Below are positions 23,486-30,007 of a DNA stretch of 34,122 nucleotides, piece after piece; position 1 is the stretch's first letter; each line of letters opens with the position of its first letter. Both the position numbers and the translations under genes were made by a program. A model generated the notes under the pieces. The model saw only the letters and a program-made list of their open reading frames with translations. It was not told where the DNA came from and made no database searches. Origin of the DNA: Akkermansia muciniphila. GTDB lineage: Bacteria > Verrucomicrobiota > Verrucomicrobiia > Chthoniobacterales > Chthoniobacteraceae. Location: NCBI GenBank assembly GCA_945874745.1, contig CAMCIN010000009.1:1-34122 (forward strand), read 5' to 3'.

Positions 23486-24683
23486 AGAGCAGATCGTTGT
23501 CGGACTTGAAATCGGCACTTCCAAGATTGCCGCGGTAGTGGGCGATGTCCGGCCAGACCAGCCCCTGCGGATTTTGGGCGTAGGGCTCACTCCCTCGCGC
23601 GGGGTGCGCAAGGGGGAGATTGTCGATTTGGACACTGCTTCGCGGTGCGTACGCGACGCGCTTGCCGATGCCGAGACCGCCAGCGACGTGGACATCCGCT
23701 CTGTGTACCTAGGCGTTTCAGGGGCGCACATCCGCTCCTTTCAGAGCCGGGGTTCGGTGCTGATTCCCGAGGACCAGGGGGAGGTGTATATGGAACACAT
23801 CCACCAGGTGCAGGAGGATGCTCGCCACGTGCAGCTCCCCCCGGACCAGTGCTTTCTGCACACAATCTTGCAGCACTACTACGTCGACGGGCAGGATGAG
23901 GTGCTCAATCCTGTCGGCCTCCAGGGCGGACGGCTTGAGGCGGACTTCCAGATCGTCCATGGCGCCATCAAGCGGATCAGCAATTCCATCCGTTGCGTGC
24001 GTGAACTCGGAGTGGAGGTGACCCACCCGGTTTTCAATGGGGTGGCGGCTGCGCAGGTGGTGCTTAATGCCGACCAGAAAAACGCGGGCGCCGTCATGAT
24101 CGACATGGGCGGCGGCACCACCGATTACGTCGCTTATAACCACGGTGCGGTACGGGCCTGCGGCAGCATTGCCCTGGGTGGCGACCATATCACCAACGAC
24201 ATCTCGCTTGGGGTGCGCATTCCCATGGCTCGGGCCGAGTGGCTCAAGGTCAATGAGGGCGGCGTGCTGCTTTCGGGTGAACCTGCGGAGGGGCGGGTGG
24301 TTTTGAAGCCAGAGGCAGGGTTCGCTGGGTGCTCTATCGAGCGCAAGCTGCTCAATACGATCATCGCCTGCCGCGTGCGGGAGACCTTCGAACTGGTCAA
24401 ACGCGAACTGGATACGGCGCGCGCCTTCAAGTACCTAGGCGGCGGCATTCTGCTAACCGGTGGGTGTAGCCTGCTCGAGGGGATAGACGAGCTTGCCGGA
24501 GAGGTCTTCGGCGTGCCAGTGCGGCTCACCCATGCGCATGCCGTGTCCGGACCCGCCTCCGCCTTTGAGAACCCCCAGCTCTCGGCCGCCATCGGGCTCA
24601 TCAAGTACGCGCAAGCCATGCAGCCGGAGCCCAGCGTGAAGCCGTTGCGGAAGTTTTTCGGCCGTTTTCTCTCCGGCCGCTGA
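23478..24683 (+). CDS. ftsA: Cell division protein FtsA
   Basis: FtsA is an actin-like ATPase that tethers FtsZ filaments to the membrane. The 401-aa protein begins with the phosphate-1 loop VGLEIGTSKIAAVVGDV. The SHS2/1C insertion region includes VDIRSVYLGVSGAHIRSF. MIDMGGGTTDYVAYNHG (about 205-221) is the phosphate-2 motif, and YLGGGILLTGGCSLLEGIDELA is the adenosine motif. The C-terminus PLRKFFGRFLSGR can form an amphipathic helix with basic and aromatic faces, as expected for the membrane-targeting sequence. The start overlaps ftsQ by 8 bp. A 117-bp pyrimidine-rich gap before ftsZ may hold an extra promoter. Presence beside FtsZ with an intact C-terminal peptide fits a working FtsA-FtsZ pair. 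Confidence 0.95.
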   Translation: MAREQIVVGLEIGTSKIAAVVGDVRPDQPLRILGVGLTPSRGVRKGEIVDLDTASRCVRDALADAETASDVDIRSVYLGVSGAHIRSFQSRGSVLIPEDQGEVYMEHIHQVQEDARHVQLPPDQCFLHTILQHYYVDGQDEVLNPVGLQGGRLEADFQIVHGAIKRISNSIRCVRELGVEVTHPVFNGVAAAQVVLNADQKNAGAVMIDMGGGTTDYVAYNHGAVRACGSIALGGDHITNDISLGVRIPMARAEWLKVNEGGVLLSGEPAEGRVVLKPEAGFAGCSIERKLLNTIIACRVRETFELVKRELDTARAFKYLGGGILLTGGCSLLEGIDELAGEVFGVPVRLTHAHAVSGPASAFENPQLSAAIGLIKYAQAMQPEPSVKPLRKFFGRFLSGR

Positions 24684-24800
24684 GCGGAGCGCCTCCTTGA
24701 GCCGCTCCACCCACTGGCAAATATTTCTCGGTCCTCCCTTTCTTTTGCTGCTTTTAAGGCACTTTCCTTTCCTCAAGAGGCCACCCTTGCTTAGAACCCC
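24684..24800 (+). other. ftsA-ftsZ intergenic region, pyrimidine-rich leader
   Basis: At 117 bp this is the widest gap inside the dcw cluster. It begins with a hairpin (GGAGCG, 11-nt loop, CGCTCC) directly after the ftsA stop, followed by a C/T-rich stretch (CTCCCTTTCTTTTGC). No Shine-Dalgarno precedes the ftsZ ATG. A separate ftsZ promoter is plausible, but no -35/-10 pair is convincing. Confidence 0.4.
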
Positions 24801-26495
24801 ATGATTGAGCTTACGCGAACCCACGAACTCCACTCCGATTGGAAGGTCAAAGTCCTTGGCGTCGGCGGCGCGGGCACCCACGCCGTGGACCGACTCAACC
24901 GCGATGGACTCTCCGGTATTGAATTGCTCGTTGCCAACACGGATGCGCGCGCATTAAGCACCTCGTTTACGACCGAGCGGATCTCTTTGGGCCAGGCTCT
25001 CACCAGAGGGCTGGGCGCGGGCGGGGATCCGGAACTGGGACGGACGGCGGCCCTTGAATCCAGCTCCACGCTGGGTGAGCGCCTCGCGGGCGCCTCGCTG
25101 GTTGTGCTGCTGGTCGGACTAGGCGGAGGGACCGGCTCCGGCGCGGCTCCCTGTATCGCGCAGATTGCCAGGGCACAGGGTGCGCATGTTGCCGTCTTCG
25201 CCACCCTGCCCTTTTCCTTTGAAGGCCGCCGGCGCAGGGAGCAGGCCTTGGAGGCCCTCGACGCTCTGCGCCGGGAGGCAGACCTGGTCATTTGTTTTGA
25301 GAACGACCGCATGTCCACTGTGGCAGACCCTGCCAGTGGGATTGAGGACGCGTTCCAGAGCGTCGACTCTCTGCTTGCCCAGTCGGTGCGCGCTCTTGCC
25401 TCCATGACGCGCCGCAGGAATGTCCTCCACAGCGGCCTGGATGAAATTGCCGCGACTGTCGCCGGCCCCAGGTGCACCGCTTTGTTTGGCTACGGCGCAG
25501 CCGATGGCGAGGAGCGCGCGCGCGCTGCCGTGGTGCGAGCCTTTTCCAACCCCCTACTCAATTTTGACGGTGCAGTGGACTCCATTGCCAGTCTCTGGGT
25601 TTATGTCGCCGGCGGCTCGGATATGCGCTTTTCCGAAGTCCAAAACCTCATGCAGGAGGTGGCTGGACGCATTCCGCCGGACTTGCGCCTCTATTTTGGG
25701 GCTGCGGTGGACCCCCAGATGGAAGGCGCCATCTCCGTGACGCTCCTCGCTGGGATCCCCTGGGCGGACGCACCTGCCGCCATTCCGGCGGTCCGGTCGC
25801 TTGTGCAGACTCCCGTTTTTGTCCCGGCCATGGCGCCCTTGCCTGCCGGTCCGGTTGCGCACCCGCAGGTTTCCGTGCGCTCGGAGCCTGAGCCGCTTTT
25901 TGTACCCGAGCCGGAGCCCGCTGCCGAGGCGGTGTGGACCCCGGTGTCCTCCAGCGAGCCCGAGCCTCTCTTTGTGCCGCCGCCGTTTCAGTCTGCGGGG
26001 CTTCCGGAAGCGGCTCTTTTTGAGCCTGAACCCATGGTGCTGGAGGCATACGAGTCCGTGGTGGAGCCCGAGGCGGCCCCGGCCACGTTGCGCAACGTGC
26101 CGACTCCTCCTTTCGAGCTTTCGAAGGAGCGCAGGCGGGAGGCAGCCACCTCGCTGCCACTGGATCCTCTCCCACCTATCGCCGATTTTGTGCCTGAGGC
26201 AACGCCGGTGAAGCAGGCTGAGCCTTTGTGGGAACCCGTTCTGCCGTTAGAGGTGGAGGCGGCGCCCGCTGATCCTCTGCCAAGCGCTGCGCCGCTGCTC
26301 GAAACGAGGGCCGCCGAAGTGCAGGAATCTCCGCAGGAAGCGATTGCGCGCAAGGCGAAGGAGAACGTGCAGGAACAGATGCGCTTTGAGCCGGTCAACC
26401 GGGGCAGATTTGAAAAGACGGATCCCACCATCGTCGACGGTGAGGACCTCGACGTGCCGACCTTCATGCGGCAGGGGGTCCCACTCGAGCCCTAA
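24801..26495 (+). CDS. ftsZ: Cell division protein FtsZ, divergent, with long linker
   Basis: FtsZ is the tubulin-like GTPase that forms the division ring. The 564-aa protein has the nucleotide-binding set VLGVGGAGTHAVDRL, NTDARAL, the tubulin loop GLGGGTGSGAAP (GGGTGSG instead of GGGTGTG), LPFSFEGRRR and FENDRM. The T7 synergy loop, normally NxDxxD, reads VLHSGLDEIA, so by the left-anchored alignment the residues are H210, G212 and E215. A one-residue insertion follows. Residues from about 333 to 545 form a long Pro/Glu/Ala linker with repeated EPEPLFVP-like phrases. The last residues, LDVPTFMRQG, match the conserved FtsA-binding peptide (DIPxFLR). Complete architecture argues for function; the loop argues for unusual GTPase properties. 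It is the only ftsZ in the window. Confidence 0.93.
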   Translation: MIELTRTHELHSDWKVKVLGVGGAGTHAVDRLNRDGLSGIELLVANTDARALSTSFTTERISLGQALTRGLGAGGDPELGRTAALESSSTLGERLAGASLVVLLVGLGGGTGSGAAPCIAQIARAQGAHVAVFATLPFSFEGRRRREQALEALDALRREADLVICFENDRMSTVADPASGIEDAFQSVDSLLAQSVRALASMTRRRNVLHSGLDEIAATVAGPRCTALFGYGAADGEERARAAVVRAFSNPLLNFDGAVDSIASLWVYVAGGSDMRFSEVQNLMQEVAGRIPPDLRLYFGAAVDPQMEGAISVTLLAGIPWADAPAAIPAVRSLVQTPVFVPAMAPLPAGPVAHPQVSVRSEPEPLFVPEPEPAAEAVWTPVSSSEPEPLFVPPPFQSAGLPEAALFEPEPMVLEAYESVVEPEAAPATLRNVPTPPFELSKERRREAATSLPLDPLPPIADFVPEATPVKQAEPLWEPVLPLEVEAAPADPLPSAAPLLETRAAEVQESPQEAIARKAKENVQEQMRFEPVNRGRFEKTDPTIVDGEDLDVPTFMRQGVPLEP

Positions 26496-26504
26496 AACGA
26501 GACT

Positions 26505-27098
26505 ATGTTTACAGGCCTGGTCGAGGAATTGGGAGAGGTGGTTTCGCTGGAGCAGGCGTCCTCCGGTGGCGTCCGCCTGACTTTACGGGCCCCTACCATC
26601 GCGCAGGAGGCGCAGTTGGGCGAGAGCGTGGCTGTCAACGGGTGCTGTTTGACCGTGGCGGCCAGGCAGGACGGCCTGCTCCGGTTTGACCTGCTTCAGG
26701 AGACCCTTGCGCGGACCAGCCTTGGCGGGGTACAGCCCGGTGGGTGCGTCAACTTGGAGCGGGCGCTCCTGGCCGGAGGGCGCTTGGGCGGACACTTCGT
26801 TCAGGGGCACGTGGACTGCACCGCTGAAATTCTGGTGTTGGAACACAGGGGGGCAGACGTGCGGCTTGAGGTGGCGCTGCCCGAGGAGGGGGCCCGTTAT
26901 CTTGTGGAAAAAGGGTCCATCGCGGTGGACGGAATCAGCCTCACTGTAGCCGAACTTGGAAAGAAAAGTTTTGTGCTTTGGATCATTCCCCACACCCTCG
27001 CGGAGACCAACCTGGGCCGGCGCAGGGCGGGCGATAAGGTCAACTTGGAGTACGATCTGCTGGCTAAATACGTGGAGCGGATGCTGGCTCACCGCTAG
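26505..27098 (+). CDS. ribE: Riboflavin synthase, alpha subunit type
   Basis: This enzyme dismutates two molecules of 6,7-dimethyl-8-ribityllumazine to riboflavin and a pyrimidinedione in the cytoplasm. The 197-aa protein has the duplicated lumazine-binding architecture. The N-terminus MFTGLVEELGEV is the family hallmark. Barrel 1 has GESVAVNGCCLTV and RTSLGG; the join has GGRLGGHFVQGHVD; barrel 2 has KGSIAVDGISLTV and ETNLGRRRAGDKVNLE, mirroring barrel 1. Length is normal. It begins 9 bp after the ftsZ stop on the same strand, so it may be the last gene of the dcw transcript. No other riboflavin gene is present. The product is called RibE or RibC depending on the species convention. Confidence 0.96.
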   Translation: MFTGLVEELGEVVSLEQASSGGVRLTLRAPTIAQEAQLGESVAVNGCCLTVAARQDGLLRFDLLQETLARTSLGGVQPGGCVNLERALLAGGRLGGHFVQGHVDCTAEILVLEHRGADVRLEVALPEEGARYLVEKGSIAVDGISLTVAELGKKSFVLWIIPHTLAETNLGRRRAGDKVNLEYDLLAKYVERMLAHR

Positions 27099-27151
27099 CC
27101 CTACTCCGCGGAGCGCTCCCAGATTGGGGAGAAAGAAAATTCAGGAGACAC

Positions 27152-27175
27152 GTTGCGGAGGCAACGTTCCGCAAC
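27152..27175. terminator. Inverted repeat between convergent ribE and the DUF1552 gene
   Basis: GTTGCGGA and TCCGCAAC form a perfect 8-bp stem with an 8-nt loop; an overlapping alternative stem CGTTGC-GGAG-GCAACG is also possible. It lies in the 168-bp gap between two genes pointing at each other, where a shared terminator is expected. Neither strand has a clear T-tract after the stem, so intrinsic termination is uncertain. Confidence 0.4.
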
Positions 27176-27266
27176 TGTGCAGACGCCAGACTTCCCGAGT
27201 TCTGGTTCCGCAATTTATGAAGCTGCTCTGGGAAGGAGTCGGCGCATGGCGGAGGGGGCGCCCCGG

Positions 27267-28532
27267 TCAGGAAGGCCTTATCTCCGTGAGGGCCGCCGTG
27301 CTGCTGGCAAACTTGGAGGTTTCGATACCAAGGCCCTGGAGCATCGTCACAAACAGGTTTGCGAGCGGCGTGTTGTTCTGTGTGTCGAACGCCAGGTTCC
27401 CTCCGTGCTTGAACCCGCCCCCTGCAAGAATGAGCGGGAGATTTTGGTTGCTGTGGGAATTCGCGTTTCCGAGGCAACTGCCGTAAAGCACCTGTGTGTG
27501 GTCCAGGAGGCTGCCTCCGGTCTCACCGACTGCCTGGAGCGACTCCAGCAGCGAGCCAAAGGCGGCCACCTGCGCCTCTTCGATCTTGAAGAGTTCGGCT
27601 ACCTTGTCGGGTTCGTTGCCATGATGGGTGAGGCCATGGGTTTCGTTCTTCACACCGGGGACGTGTGGGACGACGGAAAAGGTGCTCAGGCTCAGCGTCA
27701 CCACGCGGGTGCTGTCGGTCTGCAAGGCGAGGCGCACTAGTTCGAACATGAGCTTTGACTTCGCAATCACTTCGTTCGCATCGGCAATGTCCTTCGGCTG
27801 GGGATAGTCAACAGCAGGTTTGGGCCGGTTTTCCCACTCGATGTTGCGCTGCAGTCGGCCCTCAAGCTCACGCACGCTCGTAAAGTACTGGTCCAGCCGG
27901 GCGCGGTCCTCGGATGCTGCATTTTTTTCGAGCCGCCCGGCCTTCTGGTGGATCAGGTCCAGCACGCTCCCTCCCGCCGCGATGCGCCGCATGGTGGCTG
28001 CTTTTTCCTCGGGAGTCCCTGCCACAAAAAGGCGCCGGTAAAGCCGCTCGACGCTGGTTTCCGTCGGCAACACGACCCCCGAACGGGAGACGGCAATCGA
28101 GTCGGCATAGTGCTCCCCTTTGCGCACGGAAACGGCCAGCGAGGGAAAGCGGGTGTCCAAAGCGATCCGCTCGGCGGCGTACTGGTCGAGCGAAATGCTG
28201 TTTCGAAAAGTCGGCTGGCCCGGATGCGGCGCGCCGGTCAGAAAGCACTGCCCCGCATGGTGGTTGCCATCGACCCCGGGATGCGACACGCCGCTGAAGG
28301 TCGTGAAATGTTGCCGGTGCTGCGCGAGCAGATCCAGGTACGGGCTGGAGGCCTCCCCAGTCTTTGGAAAGAAAAACTGGGGCATCATTCCCAGCGGCAC
28401 GTGGATGGCGAGAAGACGCTTTGCGGGCAGGTTCTCGGCCGCACGGCCCATGCAGGGCAGGGCGAGACAAGCGCCTGCAGCGCGCAAAAAGTGCCGGCGT
28501 GAGATTCCTGTTGGAGTGAGGGCTCGGATCAT
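27267..28532 (-). CDS. DUF1552 Tat-exported protein
   Basis: The protein is 421 aa if started at the ATG at 28532 (MIRALTPTGISRRHFLRAAG). That start gives a twin-arginine signal (SRRHFLRAAG...ALPCMGRAAE) and a 4-bp ATGA overlap with the sulfatase, so the longer ORF to 28787 is rejected. Family features include HVPLGMMPQFFFPK near the start of the mature part, FSGVSHPGVDGNHHAG, and ALQTDSTRVVTLSLS and GLTHHGN further on. DUF1552 proteins are widespread in Planctomycetes, Verrucomicrobia and myxobacteria. They usually accompany DUF1592/1588 haem-motif proteins, and their biochemical role is not established. The fold resembles the DUF1501/alkaline phosphatase-like group, which is inference. It is the last gene of the minus-strand operon. 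Confidence 0.88.
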   Translation of the reverse strand: MIRALTPTGISRRHFLRAAGACLALPCMGRAAENLPAKRLLAIHVPLGMMPQFFFPKTGEASSPYLDLLAQHRQHFTTFSGVSHPGVDGNHHAGQCFLTGAPHPGQPTFRNSISLDQYAAERIALDTRFPSLAVSVRKGEHYADSIAVSRSGVVLPTETSVERLYRRLFVAGTPEEKAATMRRIAAGGSVLDLIHQKAGRLEKNAASEDRARLDQYFTSVRELEGRLQRNIEWENRPKPAVDYPQPKDIADANEVIAKSKLMFELVRLALQTDSTRVVTLSLSTFSVVPHVPGVKNETHGLTHHGNEPDKVAELFKIEEAQVAAFGSLLESLQAVGETGGSLLDHTQVLYGSCLGNANSHSNQNLPLILAGGGFKHGGNLAFDTQNNTPLANLFVTMLQGLGIETSKFASSTAALTEIRPS

Positions 28533-29968
28533 TTTTCGGCTCCGTTGGTTGCTTTGTTGTTGGTTTTGCTGGCGGGTTTGCGCGGCGGTTGGGGGGAGTG
28601 CCGCTGCGGTCCAAACTCGGCGTCCAGCATTGCGTGCAAACCCGGCACGAGTGCAGCGTGCTCGGACTTGGCGATGACGTTGAAATACTCTCCCGGATCG
28701 TTGTGGTGGTCGTAGAGCTCGCGGGTCCCGTCGTTCCGTTCCGTCAAACGCCAGCGTTGCGTGCGGACGGTGCGACCGTTGCCCCATTGGCAGAAGGCGC
28801 CCTGCTTGCCCTCAGCTTTCGGGTCCTTCAGGAGGGGAGCAAAGCTCTTTCCGTCCAGCCCATCGGGCAGTGGCTGGCCTGCCGCTTCGCAAAAGGAAGG
28901 GAACAGATCCAGCAGCTCGACGATCCCATTGGCAACGGCGCCCTTAGCTCCCTGCGGATGGCTCACAATGAGCGGAACGCGCAGCACCTGCTCGTCGATG
29001 CTGTGCTTGCACCACTGTCCGCGCCAGCCGAGGTGGTAGCCGTGGTCGCTGGTGAAAACCACGATGGTATTCTCCAGCAATTTCTTGGCACGCAGCTGCT
29101 CCAGGAGTCGGCCCACCTGCTGGTCGAGCATCGTCACGGCTGCGTAGTAGGCGCGCTGCCCCTCGCGTTGGTGGGGCTCAGTCAACTCCATGCCCGGCTC
29201 CTGCAGCAGGGAGCCGGGGGGTAGGGGAGTGGTGCCGGGTGGAGCTGTCTCCAAGGTGAACCGTGCAGGGGTGTGCGCCTCATGAACGGTCTTTGTAAAA
29301 TCCCAAGGCACATGGGGCGCATGAAAGCCGATCGCAGCAAAGAAGGGTTTTGTGGCATCCCGCTCCTTTTCAAAAAACTCCAGCATGCGTTCTGTGCGCA
29401 CCCAGTCGTTAATCGCCTCCGGCACCTCCGCAATGCCAATGTTGGAAACCCGCTTGCGCATAAGTCCAAGGTCCTCGTCAAAGAACCTCCTTTGAATCGG
29501 CGCCTTGGCGGCCATGTCCTCGCGCTTTACCCGGATGTCCCAGGCTTTCGGGTCGACGTAGCTGTCCGTTGGATCGTCGTGGTCGATCTTTCCAATCGAG
29601 CAGGTCTGGTAGCCGCGCTCCCGGAACCAGCGCCCCATCGTCATGGTGTCCGGATTGCCCAGAAAGTGGCTGGCCTTCGCGTGGCGCGAATTGAGTCCGA
29701 GCATGAAGGAAGTGCGGCTGGCGGTGCAGACCGCCCCCTGACAATAGGCGCGGTTGAAGACGACCCCTTCGGCGGCCAGCCTGTCGAGGTTTGGCGTGAT
29801 CGCCGCCTTGTCCCCATAACAGCCAAGCCGCGCGGCAAGGTCGTCGGCGATGATGAACAGGATGTTGGGGCCTTTTGCCGCCCGGGGTGTCTCCGCCTGG
29901 GTCGTGGCAACCAAGGCAAGCAGGAGCGCAACAATCGCGCGGCGTGTGGGGAGTCTGGGGATCAGCAT
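28529..29968 (-). CDS. Sulfatase, iduronate-2-sulfatase-like (type I, formylglycine)
   Basis: The 479-aa exported protein begins with a signal peptide (RAIVALLLALVATTQAE). Metal ligands appear in FIIADDLAARLGCYG (DD at 42-43). The sulfatase signature is CTASR with C81, the cysteine converted to formylglycine by FGE-type maturation. FTSDHGYHLGWRGQW carries the second metal-binding DH pair. ELYDHHNDPGEYFNV near the C-terminus is typical of iduronate-2-sulfatase-like (S1_7-type) enzymes. It should hydrolyse a sulfate ester on a glycan in the periplasm or outside the cell; the substrate is unknown. The tail is Pro/Lys/Asn-rich. It lies between the haem-motif gene (39 bp upstream) and DUF1552 (4-bp overlap). 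No FGE gene is in the window. Confidence 0.93.
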   Translation of the reverse strand: MLIPRLPTRRAIVALLLALVATTQAETPRAAKGPNILFIIADDLAARLGCYGDKAAITPNLDRLAAEGVVFNRAYCQGAVCTASRTSFMLGLNSRHAKASHFLGNPDTMTMGRWFRERGYQTCSIGKIDHDDPTDSYVDPKAWDIRVKREDMAAKAPIQRRFFDEDLGLMRKRVSNIGIAEVPEAINDWVRTERMLEFFEKERDATKPFFAAIGFHAPHVPWDFTKTVHEAHTPARFTLETAPPGTTPLPPGSLLQEPGMELTEPHQREGQRAYYAAVTMLDQQVGRLLEQLRAKKLLENTIVVFTSDHGYHLGWRGQWCKHSIDEQVLRVPLIVSHPQGAKGAVANGIVELLDLFPSFCEAAGQPLPDGLDGKSFAPLLKDPKAEGKQGAFCQWGNGRTVRTQRWRLTERNDGTRELYDHHNDPGEYFNVIAKSEHAALVPGLHAMLDAEFGPQRHSPQPPRKPASKTNNKATNGAEK

Positions 29969-30007
29969 AGGTCTTCGGGTCTCAACGATTGCCTCGGAGC
30001 GAAGCCG

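Noticed and set aside
27153-27740. 195-aa plus-strand ORF downstream of ribE
   Set aside because: Mostly antisense to the DUF1552 gene; the open frame is explained by that gene's codon usage.
28533-28787. Upstream extension of the DUF1552 ORF
   Set aside because: The extension is an Arg/Gln-rich shadow of the sulfatase. The ATG at 28532 gives a proper Tat signal and an ATGA overlap.
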